Positions 16,945 through 25,478 of a stretch of DNA of 64,000 nucleotides are shown here, piece by piece. The stretch comes from Bacteroidaceae bacterium (GTDB lineage Bacteria > Bacteroidota > Bacteroidia > Bacteroidales > Bacteroidaceae). A program made the translations under genes and the position numbers. The notes under the pieces were generated by a model. It was not told the origin of the DNA. It saw nothing but the letters and a program-made list of their open reading frames with translations, and did not search any database. Where the stretch lies: assembly GCA_017633615.1 (NCBI GenBank), contig JAGBPB010000019.1:62001-126000 (forward strand), written 5' to 3'. How positions within the stretch are numbered: the first letter of the stretch is position 1; each line of letters opens with the position of its first letter.

Positions 16945-18213
16945 TCAGTCTGCTCTTAATGCTTCAATAGGTCTTACTCTTGCTGCCTTCATGGCTGGGA
17001 ATAAACCTGCTATGGTTCCTGCTATTACAAGCAGTATTGTTGATTTGATGGCTTCACTCAATCCTACGGTTGGGTTGATGAGCAGACGGATACTCTGCCC
17101 GAACACATCCATTGACTCCTGTCCTATGGTCTGGTCCATCACGATGCACGCAATCATACCCAGTACCATCCCAATATATCCGAAGAATGCCGTTATGGCC
17201 ACACTCTCTGTAATGATCAGTTTTGTTATGTTCCACGGCTTGGCTCCTATGGCCTTTCGGATTCCGAACTCATGAGTGCGTTCCTTGACAGTTATAAGCA
17301 TGATGTTGCTTACACCTACCACACCTCCCAGTAAGGTAAACATACCTACTATCCAAAGTCCGGTATTCAGGATTTTACGACCCTTGTTCATCTGCATGTT
17401 TGATGTGAACTGGTTTCGTATCCAGTAGGTACTCTCATCATCTAATGCTGCACTGTGACGACTGTTAAGGATTTGTTTGATGCGTTTCTCAAATGCATCA
17501 TTATCCTCTTCGGTCTCCAGTCCGTTGAATGTGAACGATATCTGGTTCAGATCATTGTTCATACCGAATATTGTCTTGGCCGTGGTGAACGGTATGTAAA
17601 GGTCGCGGTCATTACGGTTCTCTTCAGAGTGGCGTACACCCACAATGGTAAAAACCAGATTACCTACCTTTATCTTTTTTCCCAGCAGAGAGCTGTAATC
17701 GGTGCTGCCCTTAAGTATATTTTTGGCGGTAAGGTGCTCCAGGACAATGACTTTTCTTTTCTCAGCTATGTCCAGATTATTGATGAACCTTCCGGCTTTC
17801 ATCTGGATGTGGTTCATTGTGGCATGTCCGGGAAAAGTGCCGTTAAGGCTCATTCCGCTGATGTTCTTCTTTTTATAGTTAATTGTAAAACCGCTCCGTG
17901 AGACAGATGTGGTAATCTGTTCTATTATATCAGGGAACTGACGTGCCAGCAGTTCCAGATCCTGTTCGTTAAGGCGCATCCAGCGTCCTTCCTTGTATCC
18001 CTGATAGGGTTTGGAGGTTACACTGGGGTAGATGGTCATTGTGTTTGTGGCATATCCTTCACTGTCCTGATTAAATGAGTTCATCAGTCCGTTTCCGGCG
18101 CCCAACAACACAATGATCATGAAGATGCCCCATGCTACCGAGAATCCGGTCAGGCTTGTGCGCAGTTTGTTGCGCCTTAAGCTTTCCCATATTTCTGTAA
18201 AAAGGTCGTGCAT
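16945..18213 (-). CDS. MacB-type ABC exporter permease, first subunit
   Basis: A 422-residue protein with TM1 near 20-42, a MacB_PCD periplasmic domain, and an FtsX domain holding GVSNIMLITVKERTHEFGIRKAIGA near 300 plus the final segment KAARVRPIEALRAD. It is paralogous to the next permease gene but clearly diverged, with a longer periplasmic domain. It lies six bases after the ATPase gene. A pair of unequal permeases with a free ATPase is the usual Bacteroidota arrangement of this exporter class. The cargo is not evident. Confidence 0.93.
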   Translation of the reverse strand: MHDLFTEIWESLRRNKLRTSLTGFSVAWGIFMIIVLLGAGNGLMNSFNQDSEGYATNTMTIYPSVTSKPYQGYKEGRWMRLNEQDLELLARQFPDIIEQITTSVSRSGFTINYKKKNISGMSLNGTFPGHATMNHIQMKAGRFINNLDIAEKRKVIVLEHLTAKNILKGSTDYSSLLGKKIKVGNLVFTIVGVRHSEENRNDRDLYIPFTTAKTIFGMNNDLNQISFTFNGLETEEDNDAFEKRIKQILNSRHSAALDDESTYWIRNQFTSNMQMNKGRKILNTGLWIVGMFTLLGGVVGVSNIMLITVKERTHEFGIRKAIGAKPWNITKLIITESVAITAFFGYIGMVLGMIACIVMDQTIGQESMDVFGQSIRLLINPTVGLSEAIKSTILLVIAGTIAGLFPAMKAARVRPIEALRAD

Positions 18214-18219
18214 TGTTCT

Positions 18220-18942
18220 TTACTTCATTATGGTGGTTGTACCGAATGCAGATGAATTGTGCTGGAGATTATCCTCTATTTGGCCTATGATACCGTCCTT
18301 GATGTGGATGATCCTGTTTGTGCAGTTGGCCACGCCGCTCTCATGGGTGACCACAACGATTGTGATCTTCTCTTCACGGTTCAGTTGGCTCAGGAGTTCC
18401 ATAACCTCAACTGATGTCTTGGAATCAAGAGCGCCCGTGGGCTCATCGGCCAGGATAATCTGTGGCTTGGTAATAAGGGCACGGGCTATTGCCACGCGCT
18501 GTTTCTGACCGCCTGACATCTCGTTGGGGTAGTGGGTCGCCCAGTCTTTCAGGCCCAGGCGCTCCAGATATTCCATAGCCATCTGATGGCGCTGTTTGCG
18601 GCCTACGCCCTGATAGAACAGAGGCAACTCCACATTCTCAACGGCAGTCTTGAAGGAGATAAGATTGAATGACTGGAATATGAATCCAATCATCCGGTTG
18701 CGGTAATCGGCGGCCTGGCGCTCAGTAAGGTTCTTGATGAGCTTGCCGTCCAGATGGTATTCACCGGTATCATAGTTGTCAAGTATTCCCAGTATATTAA
18801 GTAAGGTGGACTTACCGGAGCCGGATGCTCCCATGATTGATACAAACTCACCGCGCTCTATACCCAGATTGATTCCTTTGAGTACGTGCAGCGGCTGTCC
18901 GCCCATGTAAGTCTTGTTGATGTCTTTGAGATCTATCAGCAT
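18220..18942 (-). CDS. MacB/LolD-type ABC transporter ATP-binding protein
   Basis: A 240-residue ATPase with Walker A GASGSGKST (38-46), Q-loop FIFQSFNL (87-94), signature MSGGQKQRVAIARAL (142-156), Walker B IILADEPTGALDS (162-174) and H-loop VVVTHE (about 197-202). The spacing is that of the LolD/MacB subfamily. It energises the two downstream permeases. It is the first gene of the operon, with a recognisable promoter 56 bases upstream. The C-terminal 15 residues after the last conserved strand are variable. Confidence 0.95.
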   Translation of the reverse strand: MLIDLKDINKTYMGGQPLHVLKGINLGIERGEFVSIMGASGSGKSTLLNILGILDNYDTGEYHLDGKLIKNLTERQAADYRNRMIGFIFQSFNLISFKTAVENVELPLFYQGVGRKQRHQMAMEYLERLGLKDWATHYPNEMSGGQKQRVAIARALITKPQIILADEPTGALDSKTSVEVMELLSQLNREEKITIVVVTHESGVANCTNRIIHIKDGIIGQIEDNLQHNSSAFGTTTIMK

Positions 18943-18997
18943 ATTATAGAGTTGTTTTTATTTCGTCAGTTTAGTGTCTTAGTTTATTAGTACACCG

Positions 18998-19028
18998 CAA
19001 AAGTACATTGTTCTTTTGGAACTGCAAT
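18998..19028 (-). promoter_or_regulatory. Promoter of the ABC-export operon
   Basis: On the minus strand TACTTTTG (from 19005 to 18998) matches TAnnTTTG. With a 19-base spacer, ATTG at 19028-19025 matches three of four bases of the -33 TTTG box. The leader would be about 50 bases long. Confidence 0.65.
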
Positions 19029-19139
19029 GACTTAGACAGAAGATTAACATTATTTTGTATTCATGTCATTTGACGCAATCATGACGGATTAACTACAGGA
19101 TTGTTAGCGAGAAAAATCTTATTTCACGTTTTTTTAAGT

Positions 19140-19147
19140 TACCTTTG
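19140..19147 (+). promoter_or_regulatory. Candidate -7 box for the GH3 gene
   Basis: TACCTTTG matches TAnnTTTG. It overlaps the longer possible start codon at 19145, which argues for translation from the ATG at 19175 instead. No clear -33 box is seen. Confidence 0.55.
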
Positions 19148-19174
19148 CACAACCATAATCAAATAATAACATTT

Positions 19175-21841
19175 ATGAAGAATTTATCCGGCATCGTTGC
19201 TGTAGCTGCTACAGTCCTTATGCTGTCCTGTAGCAGTGGAAAGTATGAATATCCTTTCCAGAATCCTAATCTTAAGGTTGACAAGCGAGTTGACAACCTT
19301 ATGTCACTGCTTACTCCTGAAGAGAAAGTGGGACTGATTATGAATAAGTCCGTATCAGTGGACCGTCTGGGTATACCGTCATACAACTGGTGGTCAGAGG
19401 CCTGCCACGGTGTACGTCAGGGTGGTTACACTGTGTTCCCGCAGCCTATCGGTATGGGTGCATCATTTAACGAGCAGTTGGTATATGACGTTTTCTCAGC
19501 AGTATCTGATGAGGCTCGTGCCAACTGGAACCGTTCCAATCACGACATCTTTGATGTTAAGATGGGCGCCAACAACGTTCCCGGCAATCCCGAACTTACA
19601 TTCTGGTGTCCTAACGTAAACATTTTCCGTGATCCCCGTTGGGGCCGCGGTCAGGAGGCTTACGGTGAAGACCCCTACCATATGAGCGTTCTGGGTGTTG
19701 CCAACGTAAAGGGTATGCAGGGTAATGACAAGAAATATTACAAGACTCACGCATGCGCCAAGCACTATGCAGTGCACAGCGGTCCTGAGAGTCAGCGTCA
19801 CCGCTATGATGCAGTGGTTTCAATGCGTGACCTCTGGGAGACCTATCTGCCTGCTTTCAAGGCTCTGGTTCAGGAGGGTAACGTACAGGAGGTTATGTGC
19901 GCATACAACCGCTACGAGGGGGTACCCTGCTGCGCAAGCGACCGTCTGCTTATAAACATCCTGCGTGAGAAGTGGGGATACAAGGCTATCCTGCTTACAG
20001 ACTGCGATGCCATCAACAACTTCTTCAACAAGAATCAGCACGGAACTCATCCCGATGCAGAATCTGCTTCAGTTGACGCAGTGCTTAATGGTACAGACCT
20101 TGAGTGCGGAAAGGCTTTCCAGTCACTTGTAGGTGCTCTTGAGGATGGGAAGATCAACGAGGCCGATATTGACGTGGCTTTGCGTCGCGTACTGAAAGGT
20201 CGCTTTGAGTTAGGTATGTTTGATCCTGCCGAGATGCTTCCTTGGGCTAACTTGGGTGAGGATGTAATCAGCAGTGAGAAGAATGACATTCTTGCAGTTG
20301 AGGCTGCACGCCAGTCAATGGTCCTGCTCAAGAACAACGGTATCCTTCCGTTGAACAAGAATATCAAGAAACTGGCTGTTGTAGGTCCTAATGCTGATGA
20401 CAAGAACATGATGAACGGTGAGTACGGCGGCAGCCCCACTGATGATCACGCCCGCTCTCTTCTGGACGGCATAAAGAAGTTCTTCCCCAACACCGAGATT
20501 GTTTACGACCGCGCATGTGAAATACGTAATGAGTATTACACCACTTACTACACTCAGGACGTTAACGGTGGCAACGGTCTTAAGGGCGAATTCTGGACTA
20601 ACACTGAGTTCAAGGGCGCTCCCGCAGTGACAGGTAATTACAAGGAGGTTAACTTCAGCAACTTTGGCGCTTACAACTTTGTTGAGGGGCTTGATCAGAC
20701 TGATAACATTTCAGCCCGTCTTACAGGTAAACTGATTGCTCCCTTCACTGGTGAGATGAGTTACAATATCAGTTCTGACAACGGTTTCAAGCTCTATGTA
20801 AACGGCCGTTTGGTTGAGGAGCAGAAGGCCGGTCAGGGTGGCCGTGGCGGTTTCGGCGGCTTCGGCGGCTTTGGCGGTTTTGGCGGTTTCGGCGGATTCG
20901 GAGGCCGTGGCGGAATGCAGCAGCTCAAGTCATTCAAGGTTGTCAAGGGTCAGGCCTATGACATCAAGATTGAATATACACATGCTACAGGTCAGTTTGC
21001 ACGTCTCAACGCCCAGCTCTGCGTACAGAAGATTGCTGAGTTTGAAGACCTTGGTAAGAAACTGGTTGACCAGAATGTTGACGCTATCATTATAATAGGT
21101 GGTATCACTCCTTCAATGGAGGGTGAGGGTGGCGATAAGCCCGATATTGAGATTCCTGCTGTTCAGCAGCGTCTTATCCGTGCCATGCACGCAACAGGCA
21201 AGCCTGTCATCTTTGTAGACTGCGCAGGTTCTTGCATGGGATTTGGCAGCCTTGAGGATCAGTTTGATGCTCTCATCCAGGCCTGGTATCCCGGTCAGGG
21301 CGGTGCCCAGGCTCTTGCCGAGATCCTGAACGGTGACTGCAATCCCAGCGCCAAGCTGCCTGTTACATTCTACAAGTCAACCGATCAGCTTCCTGAGTTC
21401 ACTGACTACTCAATGGAGAATCGCACATACCGTTACTTCAAGGGTGAGCCTCTCTATCCGTTCGGATACGGTCTTAGCTACACCACTTATGAGTATGGTC
21501 AGGCCAGCATCTCAAAGAACTCTATGAAGAAGAACGGCAGCGTAACTCTGACTATCCCTGTAACCAACACCGGTGATCGTGAGGGTACTGAGATTGTTCA
21601 GGTATATGTAAAGAGCCTTGACAATCCCGCCGCTCCTATCAAGGGCCTGCAGGGATTCCAGCGCGTAACCCTTAAGGCAGGTGAGACAGGTAATGCCGTT
21701 ATCACCCTGACCGGAAAGTCATTCCAGTACTATGATGAGAAGATTGATGAGGTTTCAACTTTCAGCGGCCACTACAAGCTGCTGTACGGCTCATCATCAG
21801 CTGACAAGGACCTGCAGTCAATAGACTTCGAGGTTCTTTAA
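19175..21841 (+). CDS. GH3 beta-glycosidase lipoprotein with PA14 insert and FGG repeat
   Basis: An 888-residue protein from MKNLSGIVAVAATVLMLSC; the cysteine at 19 sits in a lipobox, so it should be a lipoprotein. The GH3 N-domain has the KHYAVHSGPE motif near 197 and the nucleophile Asp276 in LLTDCDAI. The GH3 C-domain is interrupted by a PA14 domain (about 460-620) and a C-terminal fibronectin-III-like domain ends the chain. The architecture fits beta-glucosidases and beta-xylosidases of plant-polysaccharide users. Inside PA14, six FGG units flanked by RGG form a 24-residue low-complexity loop (557-580). The gene is monocistronic with its own terminator. The exact substrate is not decided by sequence. 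Confidence 0.92.
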   Translation: MKNLSGIVAVAATVLMLSCSSGKYEYPFQNPNLKVDKRVDNLMSLLTPEEKVGLIMNKSVSVDRLGIPSYNWWSEACHGVRQGGYTVFPQPIGMGASFNEQLVYDVFSAVSDEARANWNRSNHDIFDVKMGANNVPGNPELTFWCPNVNIFRDPRWGRGQEAYGEDPYHMSVLGVANVKGMQGNDKKYYKTHACAKHYAVHSGPESQRHRYDAVVSMRDLWETYLPAFKALVQEGNVQEVMCAYNRYEGVPCCASDRLLINILREKWGYKAILLTDCDAINNFFNKNQHGTHPDAESASVDAVLNGTDLECGKAFQSLVGALEDGKINEADIDVALRRVLKGRFELGMFDPAEMLPWANLGEDVISSEKNDILAVEAARQSMVLLKNNGILPLNKNIKKLAVVGPNADDKNMMNGEYGGSPTDDHARSLLDGIKKFFPNTEIVYDRACEIRNEYYTTYYTQDVNGGNGLKGEFWTNTEFKGAPAVTGNYKEVNFSNFGAYNFVEGLDQTDNISARLTGKLIAPFTGEMSYNISSDNGFKLYVNGRLVEEQKAGQGGRGGFGGFGGFGGFGGFGGFGGRGGMQQLKSFKVVKGQAYDIKIEYTHATGQFARLNAQLCVQKIAEFEDLGKKLVDQNVDAIIIIGGITPSMEGEGGDKPDIEIPAVQQRLIRAMHATGKPVIFVDCAGSCMGFGSLEDQFDALIQAWYPGQGGAQALAEILNGDCNPSAKLPVTFYKSTDQLPEFTDYSMENRTYRYFKGEPLYPFGYGLSYTTYEYGQASISKNSMKKNGSVTLTIPVTNTGDREGTEIVQVYVKSLDNPAAPIKGLQGFQRVTLKAGETGNAVITLTGKSFQYYDEKIDEVSTFSGHYKLLYGSSSADKDLQSIDFEVL
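20843..20914 (+). repeat. Nine-base tandem repeat encoding RGG-(FGG)6-RGG
   Basis: Eight consecutive 9-bp units with the form TT(C/T)GG(C/A)GG(C/T/A), the first and last having CGT in place of the TTC/TTT codon, encode RGG, six FGG and RGG. Third-codon positions vary between units, so the repeat is not a fresh duplication. Unit number could change by slippage without shifting the frame. Confidence 0.9.
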
Positions 21842-21848
21842 AAAAAGT

Positions 21849-21872
21849 ACAATTGGGGACAGACCCCTTTTG
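21849..21872. repeat. Small GGGG-ACAGA-CCCC palindrome (REP-like)
   Basis: The sequence GGGGACAGACCCCTTTTG follows the GH3 stop codon and precedes its terminator. A close relative, GGGGACTGCACCCTTTTG, occurs at 33514-33532. This looks like a small dispersed palindrome; function unknown. Confidence 0.4.
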
Positions 21873-21900
21873 TGTGAATAACTAATAACTTAGGTTAAAG

Positions 21901-21937
21901 TCCCGCACAAATATGATTTTTGTGCGGGATTTTTTTG
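21901..21937 (+). terminator. Intrinsic terminator of the GH3 gene
   Basis: TCCCGCACAAA (21901-21911) pairs perfectly with TTTGTGCGGGA (21919-21929) and is followed by eight Ts. It lies 60 bases after the stop codon. Confidence 0.9.
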
Positions 21938-21972
21938 TTTTCCGGATTTTGAGAGCTTTTCTTTGCTGTGTC

Positions 21973-21988
21973 AACTAAAACATTAGTT
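21973..21988 (+). promoter_or_regulatory. Candidate BlaI-type operator (inverted repeat)
   Basis: AACTAA-AACA-TTAGTT is a perfect six-base inverted repeat ending five bases before the BlaI start codon. Autoregulation from a short palindrome just upstream is the rule in the BlaI/MecI family. Binding here is inference. Confidence 0.5.
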
Positions 21989-21993
21989 AGAAA

Positions 21994-22365
21994 ATGAAAG
22001 CATTGACAGATAAGGAACAGATGGTTATGAACGTGCTTTGGGAGCACAGGCATTGCGGTGTGGAGGACGTACTGCAATTCCTGCCTGAACCCAAGCCGGC
22101 ATACAATACCATACTCACTTTCCTCAGAATCCTGGAGCAGAAAGGCTTTATCTTCTATGAAGCCAAGGGCAAGAAACATATATATTATCCTATTGTTGAG
22201 AAAGGGGAGTACACCCGCTGGACATTGACGGATATGAAAGAGAAACTGTTTGACGGCTCAGCCCGCTCTATGGTCAACACCTTTATTATGGAATCAGGTC
22301 TTACGGATTCTGATGTACGTGAACTTATCAGTATGTTGAACGAACTTGAAACTTCAAAGATATGA
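21994..22365 (+). CDS. BlaI/MecI/CopY-family transcriptional repressor
   Basis: A 123-residue protein with an N-terminal winged helix starting MKALTDKEQMVMNVLWEH, recognition helix region PKPAYNTILTFLRILEQKGF (31-50) and the basic wing KGKKHIYYP. A C-terminal dimerisation helix region follows (about 80-123). The family represses target operons until a membrane M56 protease triggers its cleavage. The gene overlaps the downstream M56 gene by four bases (ATGA-type), the standard sensor-repressor pair. No beta-lactamase gene follows, as is common in Bacteroidota, so the controlled genes are unknown beyond likely self-control. Confidence 0.92.
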   Translation: MKALTDKEQMVMNVLWEHRHCGVEDVLQFLPEPKPAYNTILTFLRILEQKGFIFYEAKGKKHIYYPIVEKGEYTRWTLTDMKEKLFDGSARSMVNTFIMESGLTDSDVRELISMLNELETSKI

Positions 22366-23651
22366 TGTACCTTATAATATCTGCATTGTTGCTTACCCTG
22401 ATGGTTGTGGTTTACCGTCTTACGTTGAGCCGTACCACATTCCACGGTTTCAACCGTTACGTGTTGCTTGCATCACTTGCGCTTGCGGCAATTGTTCCGC
22501 TGGCTCATTTCCAGGGAGTAGGCCGGAAGACTGCTGGTACATTGGCATATATGATAAATGAGATCACAGTCTATGCTGACGGCACGGCAAGTACTGTATC
22601 GGACAGTGCATCCCAACTGGAGAGCAGTCTCAGCATAGGTTTCATACTGACTATGGTCTATCTGGCTGGAATGATTGTCTGCCTGCTGAGGATTGTGATA
22701 GGGGTGTTGAGTTCAGAGATTATCTGTCACGGCCGCTCCAGAACACTTTCTGACGGTTCACGCCTGGTTATAACTGAGCGCAACTACGCTCCTTTCAGCT
22801 GGCGTAACTACATAGTGATTTCAAGAAAGGATTATGAGGCCAATGGCGCAATGATAATTACTCATGAACAGGCACATATAAGCCATCATCACTCTTTTGA
22901 CCTGATACTTGCTCAGATCTTCTGTGCGGTACAGTGGTTCAATCCTGCCGCATGGATGCTCAAACGCAGTCTGCTTGAGGTACATGAGTATGAGGCAGAT
23001 GCCTCCGTACTGGAGCATGGGTTTGATGGCCGCCGATATCAGATTTGTCTTGTCCGTGCTGCACTGCAGGGCAGTTTTGCGACAACAACAAATAATTTCG
23101 CAAATTGTTCAACCAAAAAAAGAATTGTTATGATGAACAGACATTCTACAAATCCTTGGGCGCGCTTAAGAGTGTTGCTCATGTTGCCCGCAGTGGCTTT
23201 TGCAACAGTTGTTGCATCGGCATGCAAAAGTGATACAAACACTGAAATGAATGTGAATACGCAGGATGCACTCACTTCCAGTACTTATTTTGATATTGAA
23301 GAATATGAAATGGAGGAGGCCGATACTTCTGAAGTGTTTATGGTAGTAGAGCAAATGCCTGAGTATCCAGGTGGAACGGAAGCTCTGATGGAATACCTGA
23401 GAAGTAATATGCAATATCCTGAGAGATGTAAAGAAAACAAGATTCAGGGCCGCGTAATTGTAACTTTTGTGGTCAATAAGGACGGTAGTATAGTTGACCC
23501 GGCGGTTGTAAAGAGCGCAGGTCCCGAAGGTGTTGAACTTGATGTTGAGGCATTAAGGGTGATAAGCGGAATGCCGGCCTGGACTCCCGGAAAGCAGAAG
23601 GGAGAGAATGTACGCGTTAAGTACACTGTTCCTGTAAACTTCAGACTGTAA
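22362..23651 (+). CDS. M56 (BlaR1-like) membrane metallopeptidase fused to TonB C-terminal domain
   Basis: A 429-residue protein. Four or so membrane segments occupy 1-110 (for example YLIISALLLTLMVVVYRL and FILTMVYLAGMIVCLLRIVIG). A cytosolic zinc protease domain follows with the HEQAH motif (His168, Glu169, His172) and the downstream glutamate in EVHEYEADASVLEHG near 210. A further TM lies near 275-290, and a periplasmic region ends in a TonB C-terminal domain (about 345-429, with YPERCKENKIQGRVIVTFVV). Instead of a penicillin-binding sensor it carries the TonB domain, a fusion seen in Bacteroidota. It probably senses an envelope signal and inactivates the BlaI partner. Role inferred from family. 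Confidence 0.9.
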   Translation: MMYLIISALLLTLMVVVYRLTLSRTTFHGFNRYVLLASLALAAIVPLAHFQGVGRKTAGTLAYMINEITVYADGTASTVSDSASQLESSLSIGFILTMVYLAGMIVCLLRIVIGVLSSEIICHGRSRTLSDGSRLVITERNYAPFSWRNYIVISRKDYEANGAMIITHEQAHISHHHSFDLILAQIFCAVQWFNPAAWMLKRSLLEVHEYEADASVLEHGFDGRRYQICLVRAALQGSFATTTNNFANCSTKKRIVMMNRHSTNPWARLRVLLMLPAVAFATVVASACKSDTNTEMNVNTQDALTSSTYFDIEEYEMEEADTSEVFMVVEQMPEYPGGTEALMEYLRSNMQYPERCKENKIQGRVIVTFVVNKDGSIVDPAVVKSAGPEGVELDVEALRVISGMPAWTPGKQKGENVRVKYTVPVNFRL

Positions 23652-23652
23652 T

Positions 23653-24411
23653 CTATTTGAAGTAATATTGTCCTTTACCCAGAGTGCCCTTGCCAAAATT
23701 GATGGCATTCTTGGGGCAGCGATGATAGCAACTCATACAGTTAGTGCAATGACCGTTCCACTTGGGGCGGTCATTCTCTATTGTAATGTTCTGGAGCGGG
23801 CAGTTTTTGGCGCAGATGCCGCATCCTATGCATGAGTCTGATACACGGAACTTGCGGTCAGTTATGAGCAAACCGTAGAACAGGGGCTTGAGGATATTTG
23901 ATTTAAGGAATGATGAACCTCCTTTAAGGCGGTCAAAGTTACCCTTGGCGCGCTCCTTTATAAGTGTTACGGCGTGTTGCAGATTATCTCGCGTGGCGTT
24001 TATCTTGCGCTCGGCATTCTCAGGAGTATCCAACTTGAAGCCTGGCAGATTGACGTATGTCTCAGGCATCTGGAATGAGAAGAATGCATTAAGCGTTAAT
24101 TCCTGTTTAGCCAGATCTTTTTTGAGATGTTTCTCAGTAAGGCCTGTCTCGTCACCGCATGTAACGGCTGCGAATATGTATGCGGGTTTACCTTTAATGC
24201 AGGCTGTGCGCAGGAACTCCGATACCAGCTTGGGCACGGACCAGGAATAGACGGGGAATACTATGCCAAGTGTTTCATCGGGACCGAACTCCAATTCCAT
24301 ATTCCGGCGGGCTGCCTCGGGAATAAACACCATATTGCTGTCATTAAGCTCACGAGACAGTGTATCGGCCACAAAACGGCTGTTTCCGCATCCTGAGTAC
24401 CAAAGTATCAT
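23653..24411 (-). CDS. EFR1-type flavodoxin plus 2x[4Fe-4S] ferredoxin protein
   Basis: A 252-residue protein. Residues 1-150 form a flavodoxin-like domain opening MILWYSGCGNSRFVADTLS, the phosphate-binding loop for FMN. The C-terminus has two 4Fe-4S clusters: Cys194, 197, 200, 204 (SCIGCGICAKNCP) and Cys222, 225, 228, 232 (CTNCMSCYHRCP). Such EFR1-family proteins are single-chain electron carriers or reductases in the cytosol of anaerobes. Its start overlaps the QueH-fusion stop by four bases. One link worth noting is that QueH uses iron-sulfur chemistry and needs electrons, so this protein could serve as its donor. That link is inference. Confidence 0.85.
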   Translation of the reverse strand: MILWYSGCGNSRFVADTLSRELNDSNMVFIPEAARRNMELEFGPDETLGIVFPVYSWSVPKLVSEFLRTACIKGKPAYIFAAVTCGDETGLTEKHLKKDLAKQELTLNAFFSFQMPETYVNLPGFKLDTPENAERKINATRDNLQHAVTLIKERAKGNFDRLKGGSSFLKSNILKPLFYGLLITDRKFRVSDSCIGCGICAKNCPLQNITIENDRPKWNGHCTNCMSCYHRCPKNAINFGKGTLGKGQYYFK

Positions 24412-25478
24412 ATCACCAGATCCATTTTTATATCATTCTCATCTGTAGGCACGCAGGGCAGTTTCTGGCAATCAAAGCAGACTCCGGCCTTGATGGCTTG
24501 TGGCAGCTTGGGCAGCAGGCGGTCATAGAATCCGCGACCACGGCCCATACGGTGACCCTCATTGTCAAATGCGCGGCCGGGGACTATCACAAGTGATATC
24601 GGGGCCAGGTCCGATACCGGTTCACCTGTAGGTTCCGGTATGCTGAAACTTTGGCCTGGAGTAAGGGCTGTTGCTCCGGTATAACGCTTTACAACAAGTT
24701 CATCACCTAGAATGGAGGGCAGGTAGATATGCTTGATGCCGGACCATTTCTCAATAAACGCGGGCGTCTGGACCTCATCATCCATAGACCAGTATATCAG
24801 GATGTCAGTGGCTTTACGGAATGCTTCAGTCTGCTCCAGCCGTTCCCAGACAGCAGCTGATTGTGAGGCTTTGCTCTGAGGTGTCATTACGCTTATGAGG
24901 CGTTTTATGCGCTGACGGGCCATCTTCTTGTCATCATGCATGGCGCTCATGCTGAATTCACAGCCGCAGTATCGCTGGTTGTAGAAATCCTGCTCACGTA
25001 TTATCTCGGTGCGTCGTTCCTGCAGGCCTCCCTGTCGCCAGTTGCGGTCCCAGAATTTCAGGCCCGGAAACTGTGCGGCTGCCCATTGGCCTGCTTCCAC
25101 AATCTGGTCGTGGCGTTTCCATCGGCTTGAATCAAGGGTGGAGGTGAAAAAGGTAAAGCCGTGCTCCGATGCGTATCGGGCGGCGCTGAGGAGGCGCGCC
25201 TTGAAGCACTCCAGGCAGCGTGCTCCGCGCTCCGGCTCACTCTCAAGGCCCTTGACGCAGCATTGCCAGACGGCATGGTCATAATCGGCATCGACTATTT
25301 CAAGACCTTGTGCGGCGGCATATCTGGAGCACTCCTGCTTGCGTACCAGATACTCCTCATAGGGATAGATATTGGGATTGCAGTAATAGATGGTGGGCGT
25401 GTAGTCATTGTGCAACATCCACTCTATAATGGCTCCGCTGCATGGAGCACAGCATGTATGCAGCAGAACCTTAGTCAT
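24408..25478 (-). CDS. queH: Fusion: epoxyqueuosine reductase QueH + 5-formyltetrahydrofolate cyclo-ligase
   Basis: A 356-residue two-domain protein. Residues 1-190 are QueH (DUF208): CCAPC at 9-13, YYCNPNIYP near 31-39, C88xxC91, and CGC at 171-173, the cysteines that hold its metal centre. It performs the last step of queuosine synthesis in tRNA. Residues 200-356 are a 5-formyl-THF cyclo-ligase: the LVIVPGRAFD segment near 296-305 and the ATP/folate loop GRGRGFYDR (312-320). This enzyme converts 5-formyl-THF to 5,10-methenyl-THF with ATP. The frame is uninterrupted and each part is near its normal length. It overlaps the Fur-family gene by four bases and the EFR1 gene by four bases. Confidence 0.87.
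   Translation of the reverse strand: MTKVLLHTCCAPCSGAIIEWMLHNDYTPTIYYCNPNIYPYEEYLVRKQECSRYAAAQGLEIVDADYDHAVWQCCVKGLESEPERGARCLECFKARLLSAARYASEHGFTFFTSTLDSSRWKRHDQIVEAGQWAAAQFPGLKFWDRNWRQGGLQERRTEIIREQDFYNQRYCGCEFSMSAMHDDKKMARQRIKRLISVMTPQSKASQSAAVWERLEQTEAFRKATDILIYWSMDDEVQTPAFIEKWSGIKHIYLPSILGDELVVKRYTGATALTPGQSFSIPEPTGEPVSDLAPISLVIVPGRAFDNEGHRMGRGRGFYDRLLPKLPQAIKAGVCFDCQKLPCVPTDENDIKMDLVI

Noticed and set aside
20843..20914. Tandem repeat considered as a CRISPR or phase-variable switch
   Set aside because: The units are 9 bp, directly adjacent without spacers and in frame with a gene, so it is a coding repeat. Changes in unit number would not shift the frame.
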